Below are positions 24,083 through 32,680 of a DNA stretch of 64,000 nt, in pieces. The DNA comes from an uncultured Dehalococcoidia bacterium (GTDB taxonomy: Bacteria > Chloroflexota > Dehalococcoidia > Lucifugimonadales > UBA3495): NCBI GenBank assembly GCA_951812625.1, contig CATOSP010000002.1, positions 620,001 to 684,000 on the forward strand. Direction: 5' to 3'. The translations under genes were made by a program, and so were the position numbers. Under the pieces are notes generated by a model, which was given only the letters and a program-made list of their open reading frames with translations, had not been told where the DNA came from and did no database searches. Within the stretch, counting starts at the first letter, position 1, and every line of letters begins with the position of its first letter.

Positions 24083-25000
24083 ATGAGCGTAGATAGAGCA
24101 TCCGAGGCTGTGCATATAGAGCCTGCGCCGGTGGTGTTGAGGCCGAAGCGCACGTTCGGGCAGAATATCGTCTTTTTCGTCACTCACAAACCGCTGGGAG
24201 CTTTCGGAGCGGGTGTCGCCATAATCCTCATCATTGTGGCGCTCTCCGCCCCTGTGATCAGGACCCATGACCCCTATGAGAGCAGTGTGGCTATGCAGTT
24301 TGCCAAGCCAGGGGCCGAGCGGTGGCTTGGCGGGGACCGCCTGGGTCGCGACATGTACAGCAGGCTTGTCTATGGCGCCAGAATCTCTCTCTACGTTGGC
24401 ATCCTCAGCTCCCTCATCGGTTCCACGATCGGTATGGTCGCGGGAGTTGCGAGCGTCCATTTCGGTGGCAAGGTAGACCTGGCAGTCCAACGGATAATCG
24501 ACGCTATGATGGCATTTCCGGGTTTGATCCTTATCCTGGCCATCATGGCGGCTCTGGGCGCATCACTAAACAATGTGGTTTTGGCGCTGAGCATCGCATA
24601 TATACCGAGCACTGCACGCATATTGCGATCCCAGGCCCTAGCTATCAAGGAGATGGACTACGTTCTGGCCGCCAGCGCCGTGGGAGCCGGGAACTGGCGC
24701 ATAATCATGCGCCATATAATCCCCAACTGCTTCGCCCTCTACATCGTGATGGTTACCCTGCACCTTGGAGGAGCTATTATCGCCGAGGCAGGTCTAAGCT
24801 TCCTCGGGGTGGGAACTCCTCCCAACGTACCGTCATGGGGCGGTATGCTGAACGGGGCTGCGGCCAACGTAACGGTGGCGTGGTGGGTAGCGATATTCCC
24901 CGGAGCCGCCATCTTCATAGTCGTGTTCGCATGGAACGTTCTCGGGGACGCCCTACGGGACGTCCTCGATCCGCGGCTCCGGGGCACCGGCACCGGTTAG
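24083..25000 (+). CDS. Peptide ABC transporter permease, DppC type
   Basis: A 305-residue permease. The cytoplasmic N-terminus leads into the first membrane helix (GAFGAGVAIILIIVALSAPV). The DppC landmark HDPYESSVAMQFAKPGAERW-LGGDRLGRDMYSRLVYGARIS follows, and the EAA loop reads YVLAASAVGAGNWRIIMRHI-IPN. Five further helices complete the domain, which ends GDALRDVLDPRLRGTGTG. It is the last gene of the importer: the ATPase genes dppD and dppF, which normally follow, are missing, and a convergent glycosyltransferase gene begins 31 bases later. Confidence 0.92.
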   Translation: MSVDRASEAVHIEPAPVVLRPKRTFGQNIVFFVTHKPLGAFGAGVAIILIIVALSAPVIRTHDPYESSVAMQFAKPGAERWLGGDRLGRDMYSRLVYGARISLYVGILSSLIGSTIGMVAGVASVHFGGKVDLAVQRIIDAMMAFPGLILILAIMAALGASLNNVVLALSIAYIPSTARILRSQALAIKEMDYVLAASAVGAGNWRIIMRHIIPNCFALYIVMVTLHLGGAIIAEAGLSFLGVGTPPNVPSWGGMLNGAAANVTVAWWVAIFPGAAIFIVVFAWNVLGDALRDVLDPRLRGTGTG

Positions 25001-25030
25001 CCCATTCCCCAGCCGGTCCGATACCTCAGG

Positions 25031-25780
25031 CTATGAGCCAGGCCCACCCGGGTCTTGTGGTGGTGCCTCCGCCGGCGGGATGCCCCCGAAGCGCAGGCGG
25101 AGCAGCCCCTGGATGTCCTCGGCGGCGGTGCTGGTTATGTTAACCGTGCTGTTCGGATCGTCGTCCCACTTCACCGGCACCGACCTGATGCGGTAACCGC
25201 GCTTGGCGGCAATGATCAACAACTCGGTATCAAAGAACCAGTTGTTGTTCTTGATGTGCGGAACGATGGCCTGTGCAGCCTGCCGGGTCAACGCCTTGAA
25301 GCCGCACTGGGCGTCGGGAAAGCCCGCGAAGAACATAGACCGGACCATCAGGTTGTAAATCCGGGAGATCACCTCCCGCTTCATCGAGCGGGTGACCCTC
25401 GATCCCTTGCTCAGCCGACTCCCCACCGCTATATGGTCCCCCGCCTCCAGTGCCCTCACAAGCTCCGGGTAATGGACGAGCTCCGTCGACAGGTCAACGT
25501 CCATGTAGCTAACTATGTCCGCAGTGCTGTCCATCCAGGCCGCCCGAAGCGCCCGGCCCCTGCCCTTCTGGGGGATGTGCATGTAGGTGACGCTTGGGTC
25601 CCTGGCGCAGAGCATCTCTGAGACAGATCTGGTGTCGTCGGTGGAGGCGTTGTCAGCTATGACAACACGCCAGGGATTGGACAGGTTGTCCCTGAGAAAC
25701 TCAGTCAGGATCATTATGGAACGTGGAAGCGCCTGCTCCTCGTTGTACACGGGAATGACTACTTCGACTGTGGCAGCCAT
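25031..25780 (-). CDS. GT2 family glycosyltransferase (dolichyl-phosphate type)
   Basis: A 249-residue GT-A fold enzyme similar to polyprenyl/dolichyl-phosphate glucosyl- and mannosyltransferases. Motifs are VEVVIPVYNEEQALPRSI, VVIADNASTDDT, GRGRALRAAW, the metal-binding DVDLSTELVHYPELV (DxD), AQCGFKALTRQAA and NNWFFDTELLIIAAKRGYRI followed by VPVKWDDDPNSTV. It lacks the C-terminal membrane helices of some relatives and ends in a Pro/Gly-rich tail (PPAEAPPQDPGGPGS). It probably transfers a sugar from a nucleotide donor to a lipid carrier at the inner face of the membrane. Start ATG 25780. Monocistronic as far as seen. Confidence 0.9.
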   Translation of the reverse strand: MAATVEVVIPVYNEEQALPRSIMILTEFLRDNLSNPWRVVIADNASTDDTRSVSEMLCARDPSVTYMHIPQKGRGRALRAAWMDSTADIVSYMDVDLSTELVHYPELVRALEAGDHIAVGSRLSKGSRVTRSMKREVISRIYNLMVRSMFFAGFPDAQCGFKALTRQAAQAIVPHIKNNNWFFDTELLIIAAKRGYRIRSVPVKWDDDPNSTVNITSTAAEDIQGLLRLRFGGIPPAEAPPQDPGGPGS

Positions 25781-25901
25781 GCCTAGCTCCAGGCCCGTGG
25801 GGCCGCAAGTTTCGGGCGCGGCTGTGTGTCGATAGACCGCGGGTTCAATCCCTGCCTCTCTCTACCTCATCAGCCGCCGCCCGGGATTGAGTCATATTCG
25901 C

Positions 25902-27434
25902 TCAGTGCCGGAAGTGTCTCACGCCTGTGAATACCATCGCAAGGCCATGATGGTTGGCGGCTGCGATGACCTCGTCATCCCGTATTGATCCTCCCGGCTG
26001 CACAATGGCCGTGATGCCAGCCTTCGCGGCAAGCTCGATGTTGTCAGGGAAAGGGAAAAAAGCATCCGAGGCCAGCACCGCACCCTGGGACTTCTCCCCG
26101 GCGATGCGGCCCGACAGGTGGACGCTGACTACCCGGTTCGGTTGACCGGCGCCCATACCGACCAAGGTACGGTCCTTGGCAAAAACAATGGCGTTGGACT
26201 TTATGTGCTTGCCGGCCTTCCATGCGAAGGCCAGATCGGCCAGTTGATCCTCGTTAGGTTTCCGGTCCGTCACACATTCCCAACCGGTCGGTTCTTCTTC
26301 GATCAGGTCCGGCGTCTGTATCAGCAGGCCCCCTGTGATGGGGCGAATGTCATACCCTACACCACCTGAACTTTGGTCCACGGCCAGGATGCGCAGGTTT
26401 CGCTTCTGTTGGAGAATCTCCAAGGCTTCCGGTTCATAGCCCGGGGCGACAACAACCTCGTAGAACACCGGCCCCATCGCCTCAGCAGAAGCCGCCGTGA
26501 CTGCGCGGTTGAAACCCACGATCCCGCCAAACGCGGAAACCGTGTCTCCCTCAAATGCCCTGCGGTACGCCTCGCTCTGCTCCGAGTTACTGGCGAGGCC
26601 GCAGGGATTGGCGTGCTTGATCACTGCCACGGTAGACTCCTGGAAGTCGCTGACCACCCGCCAGGCCGCATCGGCGTCCATCAGGTTATTGTAGGACAAC
26701 TCCCGACCGTGTAGTTGTCTGGCGTTGGCGACCCCCCCAGCGCTCGCTCCTGCTGGTACGTACAACGCGCCCTGCTGGTGCGGGTTCTCCCCATAGCGTA
26801 GCTTTGACACCTGTCTCAGGGCTATGGCGAGGTCGGGCGTAAGCGGGTCATCATCCGTGGCAACTTCGGTGAGGTACCCGGTCACAGCGGCGTCGTATGT
26901 TGCCACGTGGCGGAAGGCCTTGGCTGCGAGGCCCCGGCGTTCTTCCAAGGCAAGCCCGCCGTTGGCCAACTTCTCGCTAACCCAGCCGTAGTCGGCGGGG
27001 TCAACGACTACCACCACCGATGGGAAGTTCTTGGCTGCCGCGCGGAGCATGGTGGGGCCGCCGATATCGATGTTCTCCAGTGCATCGTCCAGCGTCGCTC
27101 CTGGCTTACTGATGGTCTCCACGAAGGGGTACAGGTTAACTGCTACCAGGTTGATCAGGCCCATGCCGTGGCGGGTAAGTTCGTCCATGTGATCCTGAGA
27201 GTCACGGCGTGCCAGCAGGCCGCCGTAGATGGCCGGATGTAGTGTCTTGACCCGGCCATCGAGGATTTCAGGAGATCCGGTGACCTCGGAAACCTGAAGT
27301 ACGGGCAACCCTCCCTCTTGGGATAGCGTGCTGTGGGTACCTCCGGTGCTGACCAGCTCGAACCCGGCTGCAAGCAGCGCGCGGCCGAACTCCACCACAC
27401 CGCTCTTATCATAAACGCTCAGTAATGCTCTCAA
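25902..27434 (-). CDS. purH: Bifunctional AICAR formyltransferase/IMP cyclohydrolase
   Basis: A 510-residue enzyme for the last two steps of IMP synthesis. The N-terminal cyclohydrolase part (1-200) begins MRALLSVYDKSGVVEFGRAL and includes STGGTHSTL, GSPEILDGRVKTLHPAIYGG-LLARR and NIDIGGPTMLRAAAKN. The formyltransferase part has KLRYGENPHQQGALY, the catalytic lysine-histidine pair in VIKHANPCG, SDAFFPFPDNIELAAKAG and IQPGGSIRDDEVIAAANHH-type C-terminal sequence. The start is TTG 27434 with AAGGTGAG six bases upstream. It is the last gene of the purF-purM-purH cluster. Confidence 0.97.
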   Translation of the reverse strand: MRALLSVYDKSGVVEFGRALLAAGFELVSTGGTHSTLSQEGGLPVLQVSEVTGSPEILDGRVKTLHPAIYGGLLARRDSQDHMDELTRHGMGLINLVAVNLYPFVETISKPGATLDDALENIDIGGPTMLRAAAKNFPSVVVVVDPADYGWVSEKLANGGLALEERRGLAAKAFRHVATYDAAVTGYLTEVATDDDPLTPDLAIALRQVSKLRYGENPHQQGALYVPAGASAGGVANARQLHGRELSYNNLMDADAAWRVVSDFQESTVAVIKHANPCGLASNSEQSEAYRRAFEGDTVSAFGGIVGFNRAVTAASAEAMGPVFYEVVVAPGYEPEALEILQQKRNLRILAVDQSSGGVGYDIRPITGGLLIQTPDLIEEEPTGWECVTDRKPNEDQLADLAFAWKAGKHIKSNAIVFAKDRTLVGMGAGQPNRVVSVHLSGRIAGEKSQGAVLASDAFFPFPDNIELAAKAGITAIVQPGGSIRDDEVIAAANHHGLAMVFTGVRHFRH

Positions 27435-27513
27435 GTCGGTCTCACCTTATGTCATCAAGGAAGTACATGTTCAACATGGGCTCCCGGAAGCGGGCTATGC
27501 CGTATTACACTCT

Positions 27514-28536
27514 CTAGCCATCTTCAATGATTACCTGTTCTTCTCCCTCACGTTCGACAATGCTTCCAACCAGAATAGCGTCAGGCACTTTCTCCTGCAC
27601 TGCGGGCAGATTTTCATCATCACAGACCGCTATCATCCCCAGGCCCATGTTGAAAACCCGGTACATCTCTTCAATGCCAACCCCGCCTTCCTGCTGTAGC
27701 AGGTCGAAGACCGGCGGTACGCGCCATGACCCGCGCCGGAAACTGGCGCACATCCCGCTGGGCAGGACTGGTGGTACCTTACCCGGAATCCCTCCCCCGG
27801 TTATGTGGGCCAGTCCCTTGACCAACCCCAACACCGGCTCCAGCATTGGGTAGTAACAGCGGTGCCGGACCAGCAACTCCTCGCCTAGCTGATGCTGCAA
27901 CTCGTGGTAATGCCGGAACAGCACGGATGGGTTCTCGTCTATGCCGAAGACCCTGCGAACAAGAGAAAATCCGTTGGTGTGCAACCCGTTGGATGGGATG
28001 CCGATGATGTGGTCCCCTACTTCAATAGTGCTCCCGTCCAGCACTGCGTCGGACTCTGCCACGCCGACGACGAACCCGGCCAACTCGATCTCGTCGGGTC
28101 CGTAGGTGTCGGGCAACTGGGCTGTCTCTCCTCCGATCAAGGCACACCCTACCTCCCGGCATCCCCACACAATCCCCCGCATGAGCGTGTCCATGAGCTG
28201 GGCGTCGAGTTCGCTGAACGCCACGTAGTCCAGGAAGAACAGGGGCCGCGCCCCGCGGGTGAGGATGTCGTTGACGTTTAGTGTGACCAGGTCTTGGCCG
28301 ATAGACTCGTAGTGGCCCAGGTGGGCGGCAATTTTCAGCTTGGTGCCCACCCCGTCGGTGCTGGCTACCAAGACAGGTTCAGAGTAACCGTTGAGGCGGT
28401 AGAGTCCAGCAAAGTCGCCGTCAGGGTTCAGGACTTCCGGGCCATGGGTCGCCGTGGCGAAGGCCTTAATCCGCTCTTTGAGCGCACCCATGGCGTCCAG
28501 ATCCACCCCGGACGACCGGTAGTCGGAAACGCTCAA
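27514..28536 (-). CDS. purM: Phosphoribosylformylglycinamidine cyclo-ligase
   Basis: A 340-residue AIR synthase making aminoimidazole ribotide from FGAM and ATP. Landmarks are YRSSGVDLDAMGALKERIK, VASTDGVGTKLKIA, GQDLVTLNVNDILTRGARPL-FFLDYVA, GCREVGCALIGGETAQLPD, SNGLHTNGFSLVRRV and AHITGGGIPGKVPPVLP. I choose the TTG at 28536, which has GGGAGG nine bases upstream and fits the family start; the frame is open to a GTG at 28566, immediately behind the purF stop at 28568. The spacing implies translational coupling with purF. Confidence 0.95.
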   Translation of the reverse strand: MSVSDYRSSGVDLDAMGALKERIKAFATATHGPEVLNPDGDFAGLYRLNGYSEPVLVASTDGVGTKLKIAAHLGHYESIGQDLVTLNVNDILTRGARPLFFLDYVAFSELDAQLMDTLMRGIVWGCREVGCALIGGETAQLPDTYGPDEIELAGFVVGVAESDAVLDGSTIEVGDHIIGIPSNGLHTNGFSLVRRVFGIDENPSVLFRHYHELQHQLGEELLVRHRCYYPMLEPVLGLVKGLAHITGGGIPGKVPPVLPSGMCASFRRGSWRVPPVFDLLQQEGGVGIEEMYRVFNMGLGMIAVCDDENLPAVQEKVPDAILVGSIVEREGEEQVIIEDG

Positions 28537-28567
28537 CTGATTCTGCCTCCCAAACCGTACGACCACA

Positions 28568-30016
28568 CTAGGAAATAACCGGACTCGCCCCGGATTCCTC
28601 CAGGATGAGCTTGGTCAACTCCAACTGTACCGGGACCGGGTATTCCCCTGTGAAGCAGGCATTGCAGAAACCGCCCCCACCTTCCCCGACCACCTTCATC
28701 AGCCCATCGACGCTAAGGTATCCGAGGCTATCTGCCCCGGTAATGTTCTGGATTTCCGGTACGGTCTTGTTGGCCGCGATCAGTTCCTGTCGACTCGCCA
28801 TATCCACGCCCATGTAGCACGGGTGCATTATGGGCGGGGCGCACACCCGCAGGTGGACTTCCTTGGCCCCTGCCCGGCGCAGCAGCCGGACCACGTGGGG
28901 AGTGGTGGTGCCCCGGACGATGCTGTCGTCCACCACCACCAACCGTCGACCGGAGATCACATCGGTCAAGGGATTGAATTTCTGCCTTACCCCCAAATCC
29001 CGGGAGCGTTGATCGGGTTCTATAAAAGTGCGCCCAACGTACCGGTTCTTGACCAGCCCTTCGCTGAATGGAATTCCCGATTCCTTCGCATACCCGACGG
29101 CGGCGGCAGTGGACGAGTCGGGGATTCCAATGACCATGTCCGCATCCACCGGATGTTCCCGGGCCAGTTGCGCCCCCATCTCCTGGCGCACCAGGTGTAC
29201 CAACTGCCCGTCAAGGTTGCTGTCCGGCCGGGCAAAGTATATGAGCTCAAATACACAGAGTGCCCGGCGGTCGGTGTCCCGTGCCCCGCGGCCGGAGCGA
29301 AGCCCGTTGCCGTCGATGATGATTACTTCGCCGGGTTCCACCTCCCGGAGATACTCGGCCCCCAGGTGGTCCAGAGCACAACTTTCGGAGGCGACGGCCC
29401 ATCCATCTCCCATCTTGCCCAGGCAGAGTGGCCTAATGCCCAGCGGATCACGTGCCGCCACGAGAGTATCCTCGGTCAGGGCAACCATCGAATAGGCACC
29501 CTCCAACTGCCGCATACAGTGGAAAACCCGATCCTCCCAAGACTGACCGGATGCGTTGGCGAGGAGGTAAGCGATGACCTCCGTGTCAGTGGTTGCGGTG
29601 AAGGTGCAACCCCAATCCCTCTGGAGTTGGCTCTTCAGTTGGAGGGCGTTGATGATGTTGCCATTGTTGGCCAAGGCCACCGTCCCGTGAACCCCATCGA
29701 CCAGTAAGGGCTGGGCGTTGCAGGATTCGCTGCTGCCGGTCGTGGAGTAGCGGGTGTGGCCGATGGCCCGTTCACCGCTGAGAGGGTAGAAGTCTTGTTC
29801 CCGGAATACCTGGGTTACCAGACCCATCTGGGCATGGACCTTTATGTTAACCCCGTCACTGGAGGCGATCCCCGCGCTTTCCTGGCCGCGATGCTGGAGA
29901 GCGAATAAGCCGAAGTATGCCTGAACGCTGGCCTCCCCACCCGGTGTGTATACACCAACAACGCCGCACTCTTCTTTAGGGTGGTCGAATGCGCTGGCGA
30001 AAGGGGAAAACTCCAT
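28568..30016 (-). CDS. purF: Amidophosphoribosyltransferase
   Basis: The first committed enzyme of purine synthesis, transferring ammonia from glutamine to PRPP. The N-terminal nucleophile is the cysteine in EECGVVGVYTP (Cys17 from ATG 30016), so a short propeptide must be removed, as in the Bacillus-type enzyme. Glutaminase motifs include FALQHRGQESAGIA and GHTRYSTTGSSESCNAQPL. The PRPP-binding loop reads RLVVVDDSIVRGTTTPHVVR. Near the C-terminus CFTGEYPV is typical of the iron-sulphur-containing type, and further cysteines (CAPPIMHPC, FCNAC) could complete the cluster. A GTG at 30028 is an alternative start. First gene of the cluster. Confidence 0.96.
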   Translation of the reverse strand: MEFSPFASAFDHPKEECGVVGVYTPGGEASVQAYFGLFALQHRGQESAGIASSDGVNIKVHAQMGLVTQVFREQDFYPLSGERAIGHTRYSTTGSSESCNAQPLLVDGVHGTVALANNGNIINALQLKSQLQRDWGCTFTATTDTEVIAYLLANASGQSWEDRVFHCMRQLEGAYSMVALTEDTLVAARDPLGIRPLCLGKMGDGWAVASESCALDHLGAEYLREVEPGEVIIIDGNGLRSGRGARDTDRRALCVFELIYFARPDSNLDGQLVHLVRQEMGAQLAREHPVDADMVIGIPDSSTAAAVGYAKESGIPFSEGLVKNRYVGRTFIEPDQRSRDLGVRQKFNPLTDVISGRRLVVVDDSIVRGTTTPHVVRLLRRAGAKEVHLRVCAPPIMHPCYMGVDMASRQELIAANKTVPEIQNITGADSLGYLSVDGLMKVVGEGGGGFCNACFTGEYPVPVQLELTKLILEESGASPVIS

Positions 30017-30126
30017 CTCGCTGTACACCGCCCTATCTTAAAATGGCGTATGAACCGGGTCGACCGGACTTGGACTATTGCCTCAGACAGCCGTGCCCCG
30101 AAGTTCCGGGGTCGGGTTGGTACGGT

Positions 30127-31248
30127 TTACAGCCCCAGCGTGTCGGCCAGCAGCCGCTTGTGAACCCTCGGTTCTCCCAAGTAGTGGTACAGGGTGCGGG
30201 AAGCTGCGGTGTGCAGCGTCAGCCCGTACTCTGTCATGCTTCCCACCCCGGCGTGGACCTCGTGGGCGAAGTTGCAGGCCTCGTGGTAGGCGGTGCTGCC
30301 CACCGCCTTGGCCAGGTGAATGCTGTCCGTGGCCTCCCGTCCTGCGTCCATCTTCCAGAGGGTCTCGTAGGTAGTCCAACGCGCTGCGTCGAGTTGGTTT
30401 ACCAAGTTGATGATGTGGTCCTGCACTCGCTGGAACCTGCCTATGGGAGTGCCGAACTGTACCCGCGTCCTGCTGTACTCCACTGACATTTCATATACGG
30501 CCTGGCAGGCACCGACCTGGTAGGCGCACAGTATGGGGATGGTGTTGCCAATTCCCTGGATCAAAGCAGACCAGCCCCCGGCGATGCTCCCGCCCAATAC
30601 GTTGGACGGGTCAACCGACACGTTCTCCAACCTAACCTCGGCCAAATTCCAGCCGAACCCCTCCAGGGGTCTTACCGATACACCGGGAGAGTCCGCAGGG
30701 ACCATCACCAGCCCTACATCATTGCCGTTCTCCGATCTCACAGCGCAGAGGAGGTGGGTGGCGAACGTCGCGTCAAAGACGTATACCTTGACCCCGTCCA
30801 CCTGCACTCCGCTCCCATTGCTGCGGGCCACCGCGTGAACGTCCTCGGGGTGCCAGCTATAGTCGGCCTCGGTAACGGCCGGCACCAAAAGCCTTTCTCC
30901 CCGGGCTATGGCAGGCAGCCATTCCCGCTTCTGCACGTCGGATCCGCCCGCCATAATGGCGAACGCGCTGAGGACGCTGGAACTAATGTGTGGACCGGGT
31001 ACCGGTCCCCGGCCCAGTTCCTCGAACATCACACCAGCATCGGTGAACGAGCCGCCCTCGCCGCCGAACTCCTGCGGAATCAGGATCCCCATCCAACCGG
31101 TTTCCACGAGTTTTTGCCACGGCTCGGATGGCACGGCATCGCCCGATTCAGCCATCTCCAGCAGTACGTTCTTGGGGTACTCCTGTTGGATGAATCCTCG
31201 GACCGCTGATTTCAGCATCTCCTGTTCCGGGGTCAGGGCCAAGTCCAT
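30127..31248 (-). CDS. Acyl-CoA dehydrogenase family flavoprotein
   Basis: A 373-residue FAD enzyme of the acyl-CoA dehydrogenase superfamily. The N-terminal helical domain starts MDLALTPEQEMLKSAVRGFI; then come GWMGILIPQEFGGEGGSFTD, the beta-barrel with VTEADYSWHPEDV, and the C-terminal bundle with QVGACQAVYEMSVEYSRTRV and QFGTPIGRFQRVQDH. The usual catalytic glutamate position is not obvious, which is common in divergent paralogues. It pairs with the dehydrogenase at 31342-32574, 93 bases upstream on the same strand. Together they may form a heteromeric enzyme like the alpha2beta2 steroid side-chain (FadE) dehydrogenases; this is inference. Confidence 0.87.
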   Translation of the reverse strand: MDLALTPEQEMLKSAVRGFIQQEYPKNVLLEMAESGDAVPSEPWQKLVETGWMGILIPQEFGGEGGSFTDAGVMFEELGRGPVPGPHISSSVLSAFAIMAGGSDVQKREWLPAIARGERLLVPAVTEADYSWHPEDVHAVARSNGSGVQVDGVKVYVFDATFATHLLCAVRSENGNDVGLVMVPADSPGVSVRPLEGFGWNLAEVRLENVSVDPSNVLGGSIAGGWSALIQGIGNTIPILCAYQVGACQAVYEMSVEYSRTRVQFGTPIGRFQRVQDHIINLVNQLDAARWTTYETLWKMDAGREATDSIHLAKAVGSTAYHEACNFAHEVHAGVGSMTEYGLTLHTAASRTLYHYLGEPRVHKRLLADTLGL

Positions 31249-31341
31249 ACAATGTACCTCTCGATGAAACCCTCAGACTTCCTTCGCAGGCGTCGGTCGG
31301 GGTCGGATGAATCTGAAGGAGCCTGAGCCAAGACCCGGCCG

Positions 31342-32574
31342 CTACGCCAACGCTCCAGCGCGCTCTCTTACCTCGCGGCCTATGCCGATGCGGCGGGCCA
31401 TGATCACCTTCTGGATGTCGGCGGTGCCGCCCGGGTGGATGGCCACAATGGCGGATCGTTGGTGGGACTCCATGTGCCCGTTGCCAGCACCCCACGTTTC
31501 GTCGTGGGTCAGGGCTGACGGCCCCAGGATGTCCAAGATCGCAGTGGACATCCTTAGTCCCGACATCTTGCGGAAGTAGGATGCCTGCGGTCCCTCATAA
31601 GTGAGGTTAGTCTTACTGTGCCGCATCCAATAGTTGCGCAGGTTGAAGAGCCGTGCTACCTCGGCCTCCATGTAAATGTCAATCAGCCGGTCCCGGACAT
31701 CAGGGTCCTTGGTCAGGGGTTCGCCCCGGCGGTTGGTCTTCCGGCAGTAGTCGAAGAGGTTGTCAACCATCCAGTTTCGCCCGATGCGGCCTCCGCTGCC
31801 GTGTTCCAACTCCAGGTGGGTGGTTGCTACCTTCCAGCCCTCGTTTTCTCCGCCTACCAGATTGAACGCGGGTACCCGCACGTTGTCGAAGTAGACCGTG
31901 TTTTTGACACCGGAACCTGCGCCCGACTCGCCGCCCGCGATAAGCAGGTCCATAGGCTGCACAGTGATCCCAGGCAGGTCAGCCGGGATCATGAACCAGC
32001 CCAGGTTCTGGTGCCGCGGAGCCTCATTGTCGGTGCAGGTCAGGGTCCACATGTAGTCGCAGCCCAGGTCGCTGCCGACGAACACCTTCTGCCCATTGAT
32101 AACGTACTCGTCACCGTTCCGCTCGGCCCGTGTCTTCACACTGGCAACGTCAGACCCGGCTTCCGGCTCGGTGAGCAACTGCCAGGTGCGGACCTCGCCG
32201 CGGAAAATTTTGGGGAGGAACTCTTGCTTCTGCTCCTCGCTTCCCCAGACCATTATGGAAGCGCCGCCCAACCGTCCGCCGGAGTCGTAGTAGGGAGGGA
32301 TGGTCAGTCCGTAGGAGTCCACCTCCTCTTCCAGCACAACCGCGTGGTCCAGGGAGAGACCGCCGCCACCGTATTCCTCGGGTGCGGTGGCCCAGAGCCA
32401 GCCCTTGGACCCCAGCCTGCGTCCGAGGTCGCGGCGGAGATCGTACTGTTCGGGGCCGGACTTGGCCGAGTCCGCCGGGTGGGAGATGTCCGGAGACACG
32501 TTATCCTTCAGCCATTCCCGGACCTCTTGGCGAAACTCTTCCTGCTCCTGGGTGTAACGCGGTTCAAAGTCCAT
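31342..32574 (-). CDS. Acyl-CoA dehydrogenase family flavoprotein
   Basis: A 410-residue acyl-CoA dehydrogenase paralogue. The start is ATG 32574 with GGAGG upstream (MDFEPRYTQEQEEFRQEVRE); the frame runs further 5' without family similarity. Landmarks are APEEYGGGGLSLDHAVVLEE, QLLTEPEAGSDVASVKTRAE (the FAD/substrate loop), YVINGQKVFVGSDLGCDYMW, and the C-terminal GSGGRIGRNWMVDNLFDYCR and IHPGGTADIQKVIMARRIG stretches. It precedes the smaller paralogue and follows the D-aminoacylase-like gene, all on the minus strand, so they are probably co-transcribed. The acyl substrate is unknown. Confidence 0.9.
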   Translation of the reverse strand: MDFEPRYTQEQEEFRQEVREWLKDNVSPDISHPADSAKSGPEQYDLRRDLGRRLGSKGWLWATAPEEYGGGGLSLDHAVVLEEEVDSYGLTIPPYYDSGGRLGGASIMVWGSEEQKQEFLPKIFRGEVRTWQLLTEPEAGSDVASVKTRAERNGDEYVINGQKVFVGSDLGCDYMWTLTCTDNEAPRHQNLGWFMIPADLPGITVQPMDLLIAGGESGAGSGVKNTVYFDNVRVPAFNLVGGENEGWKVATTHLELEHGSGGRIGRNWMVDNLFDYCRKTNRRGEPLTKDPDVRDRLIDIYMEAEVARLFNLRNYWMRHSKTNLTYEGPQASYFRKMSGLRMSTAILDILGPSALTHDETWGAGNGHMESHQRSAIVAIHPGGTADIQKVIMARRIGIGREVRERAGALA

Positions 32575-32680
32575 CTTGTCCTCCTCGGGTTCTGGGTGGC
32601 GCCAGTCTGTGTGGACCTGTCCTCTACTTGAAACTCCGGTAGGAGGGTTATCGGTCTGAGCCAACGTGGACCCGCCCAGA

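Noticed and set aside
28823..29707. Plus-strand frame of 294 codons
   Set aside because: Antisense to purF, whose catalytic and PRPP motifs are intact.
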